Shown: positions 38,177-47,620, counted from the stretch's first letter. The stretch is DNA of 64,000 nt from Sphingobacterium multivorum (GCF_900457465.1 NZ_UAUU01000005.1:124001-188000); one strand, 5' to 3'. Numbers and translations: made by a program. Notes: generated from the letters alone by a model not told the origin.

Positions 38177-39490
38177 TTATTCTTCTGTATCATCATCGGC
38201 CGATTCGACCAATTCCAATTTGACAAACTCTATGTTCTGCTGGGCCTTACGGATAATAGTGAATACGTAACCATATTCTTCTTTACGCTCACCGACTTCA
38301 GGAATCTTATCAAAGATTTCGCTCACCAGACCGGACATCGTATCGTAATCCTGACTCTCGGGTAATTCTATCGGGAGAAATTCATTCACATCATGAATAC
38401 TAGCGCCTGCATCGACCATATATTCCGTTTCCGAGATACGTTCGACAACTGGAGTTTCCTCATCGTATTCATCCTGAATCTCACCAACAAGTTCCTCAAC
38501 AATATCTTCCAGGGTAACCATACCCGCAGTTCCACCAAATTCATCCAATACAATCGCTAACTGTAGACGCTTTTGCTGGAACTCAGCCATTAGATCATTG
38601 ATCTTCTTCGTCTCAGGAATGAAATAAGGTTTGCGCATGATATTTCTCATGACAACCTCTTTTCCTTTAGCTAAGAGGGGTAAAATATCTTTCGTATGGA
38701 CAATACCAACGATTTGATCAATATTATCCTCATAAATTGGCAGACGAGAGTACCCTTCTTCAGTCATGGTTTCTATCAGCTCAGAGGCATCAGCCGTGAC
38801 CTCCACAGCCACAATTTTGGTACGAGGTACCATAATATTCTTAACGATACGTTCGTTAAAATCAAATACATTTTTGATCAACTCGTGCTCAGAAATATCC
38901 AAAGCACCAGACTCTTTACCTTTATCCAAAAGATATTGCAACTCTTCAGAAGAGTGCGCAGATTCCCCTTTAGTAACTTCAAATCCTAAAATCTTCAACA
39001 GAAAATTAGCGAAACCATTTAAAATCCAAATAAATGGTCTAAAGATAAAGTAGAAAAATTGCAGTGGAACCGCAATTTTCATTGTTGTTGCAACAGGTTT
39101 TTGAATCGCAATTGATTTAGGAGCGAGCTCTCCAAATACAATGTGTAACACGGTAATAATCGTAAAAGCCAATATATGACCTGCATTCGTCGCGATTGTA
39201 CCTGTCAATTCAACACCGAAAAAACCTAGTACCCCCTGCACAATTTGGGTCATTACAGCCTCTCCTACCCAACCTAAGGCCAGTGAAGAAAGTGTAATAC
39301 CCAATTGTGTAGCGGCCAAATAACCATCCAAATGCTCCGTTATACTTTTGGCTATTGTAGCAACTTTGCTACCTGTTTTTGCCTGAACTTCAATTTGGGA
39401 GACTCGGACCTTGACAATAGCAAATTCTGCCGCGACAAAAAAGCCGTTGGCCAATACTAAAAACAATGTCCAAAATATATCGAGCGCCAT
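38177..39490 (-). CDS. CNNM/CorC-family transporter (hemolysin-like)
   Basis: A 437-residue membrane protein: DUF21/CNNM region with about four membrane segments (residues 1-150), a tandem CBS pair (about 205-335: IVKNIMVPRTKIVAVEVTAD and VMRNIMRKPYFIPETKKIND) and a C-terminal CorC/HlyC domain. The family is linked to Mg2+/Co2+ efflux or sensitivity. It follows ppa by 8 bp. Regulation by nucleotide or Mg2+ binding to the CBS pair is known for relatives. Confidence 0.9.
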   Translation of the reverse strand: MALDIFWTLFLVLANGFFVAAEFAIVKVRVSQIEVQAKTGSKVATIAKSITEHLDGYLAATQLGITLSSLALGWVGEAVMTQIVQGVLGFFGVELTGTIATNAGHILAFTIITVLHIVFGELAPKSIAIQKPVATTMKIAVPLQFFYFIFRPFIWILNGFANFLLKILGFEVTKGESAHSSEELQYLLDKGKESGALDISEHELIKNVFDFNERIVKNIMVPRTKIVAVEVTADASELIETMTEEGYSRLPIYEDNIDQIVGIVHTKDILPLLAKGKEVVMRNIMRKPYFIPETKKINDLMAEFQQKRLQLAIVLDEFGGTAGMVTLEDIVEELVGEIQDEYDEETPVVERISETEYMVDAGASIHDVNEFLPIELPESQDYDTMSGLVSEIFDKIPEVGERKEEYGYVFTIIRKAQQNIEFVKLELVESADDDTEE

Positions 39491-39498
39491 GCTTGGGG

Positions 39499-40041
39499 TT
39501 ATTTGTTAACAAATTCTTTTTTGTACAAATCGATAGCCTCGATCAAGATTCTTTGTGCTTCTTCACGTCCTTTTACACCCTCAACAATGACATGCTTCTT
39601 TTCAAGTGCTTTATAACTCTCAAAGAACTGTACAATCTCCTTCATGGTATGCGGAGGTAACTGATCAATATCTTTAATGTAATTAAAAACGGGATCATTT
39701 TTAGCTACCGCAATAATTTTATCATCTTGTTCTCCACCATCAACCATATTCATCACACCAATGACCTGTGCTTCAACCAATGTTAATGGTAAAATATCCA
39801 CTGAACAAATGACCAAAATATCCAAAGGATCTTTGTCATCGCAATAAGTCTGTGGGATAAAACCATAATTGGCAGGATAAACGACAGATGAACTCATTAC
39901 TCTGTCCAAAAGCAACAAACCAGTTTCTTTGTCTAATTCATACTTTCCTTTGGATCCGTTTGTAATCTCAATGATAGCATTTACGGCATTTGGAACATTC
40001 TCACCTGGAGAAACCATGTGCCAAGGGTTTTGTTTACTCAT
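39499..40041 (-). CDS. ppa: Inorganic pyrophosphatase (type I)
   Basis: A 180-residue soluble pyrophosphatase with the type I active-site motif DDKDPLDILV and metal/phosphate ligands around YPANYGFIPQTYC. It hydrolyses PPi to drive biosynthesis. The gene lies between DedA (8 bp upstream) and the CNNM gene (8 bp downstream), a tight operon-like run. Confidence 0.94.
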   Translation of the reverse strand: MSKQNPWHMVSPGENVPNAVNAIIEITNGSKGKYELDKETGLLLLDRVMSSSVVYPANYGFIPQTYCDDKDPLDILVICSVDILPLTLVEAQVIGVMNMVDGGEQDDKIIAVAKNDPVFNYIKDIDQLPPHTMKEIVQFFESYKALEKKHVIVEGVKGREEAQRILIEAIDLYKKEFVNK

Positions 40042-40049
40042 TTTTTATT

Positions 40050-40700
40050 TTACTGTATATTTTGTTTGTTTCTTTTATCTTTTATACGCTTTTTTAACAA
40101 CGTTATTGCAATTGGTAAAAATGCGATCACAATCATACCAACGACAACATATTCTACATAATGTATAATCCAAGGGAACTCAATACCAAGGAAATATCCA
40201 GACAGGGTCAATACAAGTACCCAAATGGCAGCTCCGGCAACATTATACAGAACGAACTTCTTAAAATCTAATTTTACAACACCTGCAAAGATAGGTGCAA
40301 AAGTACGAACTATTGGAACAAATCTTCCTATAATTAAAGCAGTTCCACCATATTTATGGTAAAATTCTTCGGCCATGACCACATATTTTCGCTTAAAGAT
40401 GAAACTATCTTTTCGCTTAAACAGCATCGGCCCCGCTCGATAACCAAACCAATACCCTGTAAAATTCCCTAACACTCCCGCTATAAACAAGCCCAAACAA
40501 AGCGTGTATATATTAACGTCAATTTTATTTAGCGCGCAAAATAATCCTGCAAGAAATAATAAATAATCCCCAGGTAGAAAAAATCCAAAAAATAGGCCCG
40601 TCTCAGCAAATACAATTAAGATAACCAGATAAAACCCTCCTGAACTCAATAGCTCCTCCGGGTTTAATAATTGTTGAAATGACAACAAGAGTTCATGCAT
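40050..40700 (-). CDS. DedA-family membrane protein
   Basis: A 216-residue DedA/SNARE-associated protein with four to five membrane segments and the family pattern FGFFLPGDYLLFLAGLFC, then FIIGRFVPIVRTFAPIFAGV (G-R-F-P-x-x-R). DedA proteins act as lipid scramblases or flippases for undecaprenyl phosphate or phospholipids. First gene of the DedA-ppa-CNNM-rsmE run. Confidence 0.92.
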   Translation of the reverse strand: MHELLLSFQQLLNPEELLSSGGFYLVILIVFAETGLFFGFFLPGDYLLFLAGLFCALNKIDVNIYTLCLGLFIAGVLGNFTGYWFGYRAGPMLFKRKDSFIFKRKYVVMAEEFYHKYGGTALIIGRFVPIVRTFAPIFAGVVKLDFKKFVLYNVAGAAIWVLVLTLSGYFLGIEFPWIIHYVEYVVVGMIVIAFLPIAITLLKKRIKDKRNKQNIQ

Positions 40701-40843
40701 AACCTTTAGTAAAAATCAATGTTGCGTTCCTTTTTTAGAACAACTTCCACGCTTATCTCTGTACAAATTTGAAACGACAAGGTACAAATATAGCATTCTT
40801 CTAAAAAACGAACGTAAATCAAGTGTAATATAATCCTTTCTAA

Positions 40844-41260
40844 TTATTGATTTTGAGCAGTTATACTGACGATAGACTCGCGAATAGTAGTCGCAATTTC
40901 ATGAAGTTCGTCCTCTGCCAAGCTCAATTTAGGTCCAGCAAAGTTTAAATCACTAATTTTATTAATAGGCACCAAATGTATATGTGCGTGAGCCACTTCT
41001 AAACCAACAACTGCAACACCAACTTTTACACAGGGAATTACCTTTTTAATACCTTGAGCAACAATCTTAGCAAAGACCCAAAGCGCCATATATTCATCAT
41101 CTTCTATATCAAAAATGTAATCGGTCTCTTTCTTAGGGATCACAAGAACGTGCCCCTTAGCCAATGGACTGATATCCAAAAAAGCTAGAAAATCATTACT
41201 TTCTGCAACTTTGTAAGCTGGGATCTCCCCAGCAACGATTTTTGAAAAAATTGTCGACAT
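40844..41260 (-). CDS. HIT-family nucleotide hydrolase
   Basis: A 138-residue HinT-like protein with the histidine triad HAHIHLVP near residue 100 and the N-terminal SIFSKIVAGEIPAYKVAE. Members hydrolyse AMP-lysine and related phosphoramidates. It lies downstream of greA but behind a terminator, so it is probably separately transcribed. Confidence 0.93.
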   Translation of the reverse strand: MSTIFSKIVAGEIPAYKVAESNDFLAFLDISPLAKGHVLVIPKKETDYIFDIEDDEYMALWVFAKIVAQGIKKVIPCVKVGVAVVGLEVAHAHIHLVPINKISDLNFAGPKLSLAEDELHEIATTIRESIVSITAQNQ

Positions 41261-41409
41261 ATTATTCTAATCTTGGAATAAATCTTTTAAACAATAATTA
41301 GCAAAAAACAGACTTTAAAATGCAAAGCCTTCGGTATGTTAGCAATTAAAAATTTAACTGCAGATTTTATCACACCCTGTTTTTCTACTGCCAACAAATA
41401 TAAACAAAA

Positions 41410-41437
41410 AAGGTCGCGATTACTATATCACGACCTT
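41410..41437 (-). terminator. greA terminator
   Basis: AAGGTCG at 41410-41416 pairs with CGACCTT at 41431-41437; on the minus strand it is followed by a T run. It lies 62 bp after the greA stop. Confidence 0.8.
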
Positions 41438-41498
41438 CTTAATATAAAGTTAATTTGTGGATGTGCGGTTATGGCATACCGCACATAACCGACATATA

Positions 41499-41972
41499 TT
41501 ATCTTGAAATCTCTACGATCTCGAATTCAATTTTACCGGCAGGCACTTCAATAACAGCTGTATCACCTTTCGATTTTCCCAACAAACCCTGGGCAATAGG
41601 AGATTTAACTGAAATCTTGCCCGACTTCAAATCTGCTTCTGACTCCGCCACCAATTGATAAGTCATTTCAGCACCATTCTTTTTGTTCTTGATCTTAACA
41701 ATCGATAAGGCCAAAACTTTAGATGTATCCAATTTGGACTCATCAATTAAACGTGCAGTCGCCAATGTATTCTCCAAATTGGCAATTTTAGCTTCGTGAA
41801 GCCCCTGAGCTTCTTTAGCTGCATCATACTCTGCATTTTCTGACAAATCTCCTTTGTCTCTAGCCTCTGCAATAGCATTGGCAATTTTAGACCTTCCTTC
41901 CGTCTTCAGATAAGCCAATTCTTCTTTAAGCTTACGCAATCCTTCTTCCGTAAAATAAGTTACTTCTGCCAT
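41499..41972 (-). CDS. greA: Transcription elongation factor GreA
   Basis: A 157-residue GreA: N-terminal coiled coil (FTEEGLRKLKEELAYLKTEG, then ARDKGDLSENAEYDAAKEAQ with the acidic tip) and C-terminal FKBP-like domain (SPIAQGLLGKSKGDTAVIEV). It stimulates transcript cleavage by stalled RNA polymerase. It is flanked on both sides by strong hairpins and so is probably monocistronic. Confidence 0.97.
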   Translation of the reverse strand: MAEVTYFTEEGLRKLKEELAYLKTEGRSKIANAIAEARDKGDLSENAEYDAAKEAQGLHEAKIANLENTLATARLIDESKLDTSKVLALSIVKIKNKKNGAEMTYQLVAESEADLKSGKISVKSPIAQGLLGKSKGDTAVIEVPAGKIEFEIVEISR

Positions 41973-42014
41973 AATTTTATCTTTTTTCTTATTTTCTACT
42001 TTTTAAAAAAGAAA

Positions 42015-42051
42015 CAAGACCATATTTCCCTCGTCAGGAAACATGGTCTTG
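42015..42051 (-). terminator. Terminator of the two-component operon
   Basis: CAAGACCATATTTCC (42015-42029) pairs with GGAAACATGGTCTTG (42037-42051), with one mismatch and a 7-base loop. On the minus strand it is followed by TTTCTTTTTT, 65 bp after the regulator stop. Its T run ends just before the greA start, so it sits in the greA leader region. Confidence 0.85.
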
Positions 42052-42115
42052 CTTTGAATCTATACGAAGATAATAATTGTTTTCAACAAAACAAATTCTT
42101 ACCCGTTAAATAAAA

Positions 42116-42814
42116 TTAAATCTCTTCCTCATCAACAAATTTATACCCCAGCCCCCGAACTGTTTGTAGATAATGTGGCTTATCTGGATTTGTTTCGATC
42201 TTTTTCCTTAAACGAACCACATGCATATCCAAAGTACGTGTGTTGACATTGGAGCTATAACCCCAGACAACCTCCATTAACTCCTCGCGTGTAATCTCCC
42301 GGCCTAAGTTTTGTAAAAAATGAAGCAAAATTCGGTTTTCCAAAATGGTCAACTCAACTTTCCTTCCGTCACGTATTAAGGAATGAATATTCGGATGATG
42401 TTCCGTTTGCCCAAATTTATATACTTCGGGACTGTTCTTAGGTAAGAAAAATTTCACCTTATTATCGATCATAGCAATAAGCACATCCATATTGAATGGC
42501 TTACTAATGTAATCAGTCACACCAAAGCTATAGGCTTCAATTTTGTCCACATCTTGAGACTTCGCTGTCATCATGATAATGATATTCTCAAACCCGGCTT
42601 TACGGACATCTTCACAGATTTCGTTGCCTTCTTTTCCTGGAAGCATCCAATCCAACAAAACCACATCGGGTCTCTTTTCCAAGATCAAACTTTCCGCTTC
42701 ATTCCCATTTCCACTCTGAATGACCTGATAGCCTTCGGATTCCAATCGATGTTTTACCAAGAACCGTAAGTTCTCATCATCTTCAATAACAGCAACAGTG
42801 ATGTCTTTATTCAT
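42116..42814 (-). CDS. OmpR/PhoB-family response regulator
   Basis: A 232-residue regulator: receiver domain with acidic pocket EDDE, phosphorylatable Asp55 in VVLLDWMLPG and Lys in YISKPFN; C-terminal winged helix (REELMEVVWGYSSNVNTRTL then VVRLRKKIETNPDKPHYLQT). It starts 15 bp after the histidine kinase gene and must be its partner. The operon also includes an S9-like lipoprotein upstream, a likely clue to the signal. Confidence 0.94.
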   Translation of the reverse strand: MNKDITVAVIEDDENLRFLVKHRLESEGYQVIQSGNGNEAESLILEKRPDVVLLDWMLPGKEGNEICEDVRKAGFENIIIMMTAKSQDVDKIEAYSFGVTDYISKPFNMDVLIAMIDNKVKFFLPKNSPEVYKFGQTEHHPNIHSLIRDGRKVELTILENRILLHFLQNLGREITREELMEVVWGYSSNVNTRTLDMHVVRLRKKIETNPDKPHYLQTVRGLGYKFVDEEEI

Positions 42815-42829
42815 ATTTAAATTTATTTT

Positions 42830-44488
42830 TTAAACCGGAAATACCAAGGTAAAGGTGGTCCCCTGTCCCAATTGACTTTTTACTGTAATATCACCGCCTA
42901 TAAATTCGGTAATCTCTTTACAGAAAGCCAAGCCCAAACCGATACTTCCTTGCTGATTATATTGACTTTTTATTCTATAAAACTTTTTGAAGATGTTGTT
43001 AAACTCTGCCTTCTCAATACCTATTCCTTCATCCTTAAAAGTGATAACAAAATTCTTCTTGTTTTGTTGTATCGCAATATCTAAGATTTTATGCCCCGCT
43101 TTCGAATATTTATAGGCATTATCGATCATATTTTGAAACACACTACTTAACAGTACCGGATCTGCAAGCATTGATGTCCTTACATCAATTTTTGTGCTAA
43201 TCTTGAAATCCGCATATTTTATTCTTGACGAAGCTACTAGATTTTCGGTAAATTCCTCCAAATCAACTTCTTCTTTATTTAATTTTATGGTTTTATTTTC
43301 GATCTGACTAAAAGACAACAGCTTATTCATCAAGTTATTTAATCGGTCTGCCTCCTGATCTAATATATTTCCATACATTTTCCGCTCTTCATCAGAGAGT
43401 ACCTGCGCACTCTTAATATTATTTCCAGCAATTTTAATAACACTCACAGGCGTCTTAAACTCGTGGGTAAGATTATTGATGAAATCGTACTGCAATTTAA
43501 AAAGTCTTCCGTTAATTTCTAAATTTCTATAAATTAAATATAATATTGCAATCAAAATAATATAAATCAGGGATACCCCTCCCAATACCGGCCAAAAACT
43601 GCGATTTATCTCTTTTGACAGAAAACTTTTACTCGACCTAAAAAGAAGTTTGTAGTCTGCTAAGGCTCCAGGTAACGGCATCTCCGTTGAAATCTCGTCA
43701 TTTTCCGGCGTGATCGGAGCACCAACCAGTGGCACTATTTCTACTTTCTCATAAAGATTTGAATAACTATTTTTTACTTCCAGATACATTGGATCAATCT
43801 GAAAATTGAACATATCCTGTTCATATCCGACAGTATGATCCAAATTACCTTCCATAATAGACTTATAGACTATTAAGTCGTTGACCCTTGGAATATTCAG
43901 ATAGGTAATCTGTCCAGGTCTTATGGTATAAAAAACCTTCAGAATATCCTTATCAGAAAGCTTGGCATTCGGTTGCAATTTATCGATATAAGTTGCCAGC
44001 TTCACACCAATATTATTAATCTCTTCGGAATGCAAGCCCATCTGCCCTCGATCCCGAATCGTATTTTTATTCAGGCCAGACCTGGAAACGGTAAAAAAAG
44101 TAATGGTTTTCGGTTGAATTCTAAGGTTATTAACAATAAAACCATAGTTCAAGTTATGATCATTATTAAATTGTAAATCAAAAAAACCAATTTCTCTAAC
44201 GAATGGGTAGGAACTTAATATACTATATGCATATTTTCCCGCCTGGACTGAATCCAAAAAACCTTGATAAAAAGATACTTCAGGAATTCTATTCTGAAAA
44301 AAATCATTGAAAGGGACTAAGGTTTGATCAAATATCTCCGATTTCCGATTGGTAAATTCGTTCTTAATATGCGATTCTGTATAATTACGCGAAAGAAAAA
44401 GGGCAAATATATACAGACCACTAATCACGATGAAAAACATCAACAATAATCCGTAATTTTTTCGATAGCTATATTTCTCTGCTTTCAT
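42830..44488 (-). CDS. Sensor histidine kinase
   Basis: A 552-residue membrane kinase with membrane segments at about residues 12-32 and 302-325 enclosing a periplasmic sensor of about 270 residues that I do not recognise. HisKA phosphoacceptor His is in NLTHEFKTPVSVIK; ATPase motifs are N box QNMIDNAYKYSKAG, G1 FKDEGIGIEKAEF and G2 GSIGLGLAFCKEI. It starts 12 bp after the S9-like gene and ends 15 bp before the regulator. The large sensor might contact the S9-like lipoprotein; that is inference. Confidence 0.93.
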   Translation of the reverse strand: MKAEKYSYRKNYGLLLMFFIVISGLYIFALFLSRNYTESHIKNEFTNRKSEIFDQTLVPFNDFFQNRIPEVSFYQGFLDSVQAGKYAYSILSSYPFVREIGFFDLQFNNDHNLNYGFIVNNLRIQPKTITFFTVSRSGLNKNTIRDRGQMGLHSEEINNIGVKLATYIDKLQPNAKLSDKDILKVFYTIRPGQITYLNIPRVNDLIVYKSIMEGNLDHTVGYEQDMFNFQIDPMYLEVKNSYSNLYEKVEIVPLVGAPITPENDEISTEMPLPGALADYKLLFRSSKSFLSKEINRSFWPVLGGVSLIYIILIAILYLIYRNLEINGRLFKLQYDFINNLTHEFKTPVSVIKIAGNNIKSAQVLSDEERKMYGNILDQEADRLNNLMNKLLSFSQIENKTIKLNKEEVDLEEFTENLVASSRIKYADFKISTKIDVRTSMLADPVLLSSVFQNMIDNAYKYSKAGHKILDIAIQQNKKNFVITFKDEGIGIEKAEFNNIFKKFYRIKSQYNQQGSIGLGLAFCKEITEFIGGDITVKSQLGQGTTFTLVFPV

Positions 44489-44500
44489 AATCTCCCGCCC

Positions 44501-46387
44501 TTAGTCTACAAGATATTTCGCCAAAAATCGCTCCAACTCATTATAGTAACCAAAGACATTCTCGTCCCGTTTAAAAGTTCTATCCTCGTCCTCTTTTAGG
44601 ATGTATTGTACGGGAATATTATTATTCTTTAATTTCTGTACAAATTGATTTGCATCTGTTACCGAACTAAACCGATCCTTTCCTCCCTGTACCAATAGCA
44701 CCGGTATCTTTACTTTATCCGAATGAAATACAGGTGAAATATTTTTAAATAGCTCAGCCTCCCGAATCGGATTCCCAACTACTTGATACATTTTCTGCAC
44801 ATACGATTTAAAATATGGCGGTATATCTCTAAAGTAAGTGAACAGATTGGTATAGCCGGAATAAGACACGGCACATTTATAAAGATCAGAATTAAAACAA
44901 GCAGCGTGTAGCGCCGAATAGCCTCCGAAACCTTTCCCTACAATAGCGACACGTTCCCGATCAGCAATTCCTTCTTTAATCAACCATTTTACTCCATCAG
45001 TAATATCATCCTGAATCTTCCCGCCCCATTCCTTAAATCCCGCAGTCCAAAACTTCTTACCAAAACCGGTCGATCCCCTATAGTTCATCTGAAAAACCAA
45101 ATAACCCCTGTTCGCCAAAAACTGCGCTTCGTTATCGAATCCCCAAACCTCCCGTCCGTTAGGTCCATCATGGGGCAATACAACCATAGGCAGATTTTTG
45201 CGATTGGAATGAATGGGATAAGTTAAATAACCCGAAATCTGAATGCCATCTCTCGCCGTATAAGTGATATACTCATTTGGAGAAAGTTCTTTGTCTTTTA
45301 GATCGGAATTATTATCTGTTAGCTTCGTTAATTTTTGAGTCGAAAAATCATAGAAATAAATCCCGCCCGGGTTTACGTCCGTATAGGTTTTGATAATGAC
45401 CTTGTTCCCCGAAATATCAGTATTCAATACCTGAAACTCAAAGCCATCAATCTGCTTCGACAATTGATCATATTTCTTTTTGGTAGCCTCATCAAAAAAA
45501 TGTCTGTTCTGTCTTGATGTGCTATAATTGACAAATAACAGCTTATTCTGTTCAGTGAAATACCCCCCAGGGCTCACGTCAACATCTTTATGACTATATA
45601 GCTCGCCCAGCTCTTTTTGGTTTACTAAATCATAACTTACCAAGGCCAGTTTATCCCTGTCTATATTGGATAAAGCATAAATGATGGCATTTGAACTATC
45701 CTTATAACCCAGTGGAGTAAAACTACTTTCAACATCACATCGTATAATCTCTTTAAATGGTTCTTTTTCTGAACTTCTATAGAGCACAGATTGCTGTACA
45801 GAATCGTTGGCCACAGCCAATCGTACCTGCCCATCATTAGATACAACCCAGGAGCTCATATTTCCCGGATTCTGTAAAACCAATTCCCGAGGCCTCCCGT
45901 CTAAATAGATACGATAAAGGTCAAAAAAAGAAGAGTCTCTATCGTTGATTCCCGCTATAAAACTATCACCTCCGGTCGCCATAGCATGAATCCATCGAAA
46001 CCGACCTCGTACCGGTTTAATCAATGGCCAAATCTTTTCTGTGTTGATGTCCACAGCATATAAACGTAAACTGTCCTGCGAAGATTGTTCCGTCAAAAAG
46101 GAAATTTTTGAATCATTGTTCCAAGCGAAGGATTTTACATTAATATCATTTTGATAAGTAAGCTGTTTGGAACTATCCTTATTGATCAAATCTATTAAAT
46201 AGATATTTTTGCAATGATTATCTAAGCCAATGTAAGCGATAAATCGACCATTTGGAGAAATCTTAAAATTTGATTTTTCAGGTGTAGAAAAAAATTGATT
46301 TATTGGAATAAGATCAACACTATGTCGTTGACACCCCAACATGATCATGGCAGAAAAAAACAAACCTATCCAAAATTTCATCCTCAT
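44501..46387 (-). CDS. S9-family prolyl oligopeptidase-like lipoprotein, likely catalytically dead
   Basis: A 628-residue lipoprotein (signal ending SAMIMLGCQRHS) with an N-terminal beta-propeller (WD40-like/TolB-type, residues about 30-360) and a C-terminal alpha/beta-hydrolase of the S9 fold (about 370-628; YRGSTGFGKKFW and WGGKIQDDITDGVKWLI are typical). The nucleophile elbow reads GKGFGGYSAL where active members have G-x-S-x-G-G-Y, so Ser is Gly. The acid Asp is kept (QGGKDRFSS), but the catalytic His region reads EDEDRTF instead of EGHGF, so His is Arg. Two of three triad residues are missing. It is first in an operon with a histidine kinase and response regulator. A peptide-binding sensor role is plausible. 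Confidence 0.88.
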   Translation of the reverse strand: MRMKFWIGLFFSAMIMLGCQRHSVDLIPINQFFSTPEKSNFKISPNGRFIAYIGLDNHCKNIYLIDLINKDSSKQLTYQNDINVKSFAWNNDSKISFLTEQSSQDSLRLYAVDINTEKIWPLIKPVRGRFRWIHAMATGGDSFIAGINDRDSSFFDLYRIYLDGRPRELVLQNPGNMSSWVVSNDGQVRLAVANDSVQQSVLYRSSEKEPFKEIIRCDVESSFTPLGYKDSSNAIIYALSNIDRDKLALVSYDLVNQKELGELYSHKDVDVSPGGYFTEQNKLLFVNYSTSRQNRHFFDEATKKKYDQLSKQIDGFEFQVLNTDISGNKVIIKTYTDVNPGGIYFYDFSTQKLTKLTDNNSDLKDKELSPNEYITYTARDGIQISGYLTYPIHSNRKNLPMVVLPHDGPNGREVWGFDNEAQFLANRGYLVFQMNYRGSTGFGKKFWTAGFKEWGGKIQDDITDGVKWLIKEGIADRERVAIVGKGFGGYSALHAACFNSDLYKCAVSYSGYTNLFTYFRDIPPYFKSYVQKMYQVVGNPIREAELFKNISPVFHSDKVKIPVLLVQGGKDRFSSVTDANQFVQKLKNNNIPVQYILKEDEDRTFKRDENVFGYYNELERFLAKYLVD

Positions 46388-46558
46388 AATCCCAAATACA
46401 TCCTTATCATTTATTCCAAATATTGCAATTAAATACGGAATTGCATGAAATGCAACCTTATTTTTACAAGATATAGTAATTAAATGTAATATTCAAACTT
46501 ATCTCGGTTCTGTCCTTTAGAATCTTTTTTATCGCAGAAAAATAGCGTATTTTTGCAT

Positions 46559-46849
46559 ATGTTTTTATACAATGTCTCCGTTATAGCAGAAGAAACAATC
46601 CATCAAGAGGTCGTTTCATGGATTCAGGATAATATCGTGCAATCCCAAAAATTTCAAGTGCATTTTCTGGAAATGCTACAGTCTCCACACGAAGGTATGA
46701 CCTACTGCATTCAAGTTATACTCCCTACAGAAGACCATATAGCAGATTTTCAGCAAGTGCATCTAATTCCATTACAACAACTCATTTCGGAAGTATATAA
46801 AGACAAGGTGTTCCTTTTCGACAGTACCATGAAGTATCTAAAAAAATAA
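46559..46849 (+). CDS. DUF4286-family protein
   Basis: A 96-residue cytoplasmic protein from the ATG at 46559 (MFLYNVSVIAEETIHQEVVS). The ferredoxin-like DUF4286 pattern includes YNVTV-type strand, EMLQSPHEGMTYCIQVIL and FQQVHLIPLQQLISEVYKDK. Function unknown. A TATTTTTG box at 46549-46556 sits directly before the ATG, so the mRNA may be leaderless. It is convergent with the DUF983 gene. Confidence 0.85.
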   Translation: MFLYNVSVIAEETIHQEVVSWIQDNIVQSQKFQVHFLEMLQSPHEGMTYCIQVILPTEDHIADFQQVHLIPLQQLISEVYKDKVFLFDSTMKYLKK

Positions 46850-46871
46850 AAGAGCTCTGTAGAGCTCTTTT
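46848..46871. terminator. Bidirectional terminator, overlaps gene ends
   Basis: AAAAGAGCTCT (46848-46858) and AGAGCTCTTTT (46861-46871) form a perfect 11-bp stem with a 2-base loop, between the convergent DUF4286 and DUF983 genes and overlapping both stop codons. Confidence 0.88.
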
Positions 46872-47322
46872 ATTTTTTTATTTCATTAATATCGTTACCA
46901 TCTTCTTCAAAGTTCTTATTATTCTTTTCACCTATCTCTGCCGCCAATTCATAGCGCGGATCATAACTGATTTTTGGCGTTAAAAAATGAAGTAAAATCA
47001 AACGGGCATATCTAAAATTAAAAGGTGCGAAGACCAAAATGGTTACAGCTAGACCAATCAGATAAGACCAAGGAGACTCGCTTCCTGTCAAAATTGCGAT
47101 AGCAACAGATACAGTAACAATCTCAGCGACAGACAAAGCATAACTCACATACATGGCAGCATAGAAATACCCCGGCTCAACCTCGTACTTGACACCACAA
47201 TAAGGGCAAGTATCATTCATATGCTGCTTATGTAAACTGTATACCTTTCCTACAAATACATTACCAATATGACACTTCGGACATTTGGAATGTATCATTG
47301 CATGGAATTTGGATGTGGGCAT
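46870..47322 (-). CDS. DUF983-family membrane protein
   Basis: A 150-residue protein with an N-terminal double zinc-ribbon pattern (SKCPKCHIGNVF and CPYCGVKYEVEPGYFYAAMY) and two membrane segments (about 60-82 and 88-108). The family is often near cytochrome oxidase genes but its function is not established. It follows the 87-residue membrane protein by 7 bp. Confidence 0.87.
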   Translation of the reverse strand: MPTSKFHAMIHSKCPKCHIGNVFVGKVYSLHKQHMNDTCPYCGVKYEVEPGYFYAAMYVSYALSVAEIVTVSVAIAILTGSESPWSYLIGLAVTILVFAPFNFRYARLILLHFLTPKISYDPRYELAAEIGEKNNKNFEEDGNDINEIKK

Positions 47323-47329
47323 TAAGAAT

Positions 47330-47593
47330 CTATTTTATTTCGTTTAAAAATTTCTTTGTTACGGGGTTCTTCTTGCGGTATTTTTTATACCATAAATAAC
47401 CAAGGCCCGCCGCGGCTAGATAAGGTATTACCAATAGAAACAAAATACCGTCATTCAGACCTCTTCCTTGCATATTTCCTTCCTTCGTAGAATTCTCAGC
47501 GTTCAATGTACACATCGCACACTGTCCGTACGAAACAGACACAGCCGAGCAGCTTAAGGTAAATATTAGGAGTAAATATTTAAACCATTTCAT
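47330..47593 (-). CDS. Small membrane protein with CxxC motif
   Basis: An 87-residue protein: signal sequence (MKWFKYLLLIFTLSCSAVSV, ending SYG), then QCAMCTLNAENSTKEG and one membrane segment (DGILFLLVIPYLAAAGLGYL) with a basic tail. The CxxC right after the cleavage site could bind a metal or form a disulfide. I associate it with the DUF983 gene, with which it forms a tight pair. Function unknown. Confidence 0.75.
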   Translation of the reverse strand: MKWFKYLLLIFTLSCSAVSVSYGQCAMCTLNAENSTKEGNMQGRGLNDGILFLLVIPYLAAAGLGYLWYKKYRKKNPVTKKFLNEIK

Positions 47594-47620
47594 AGCACAA
47601 AGGTACTGAAATTTTAACGA

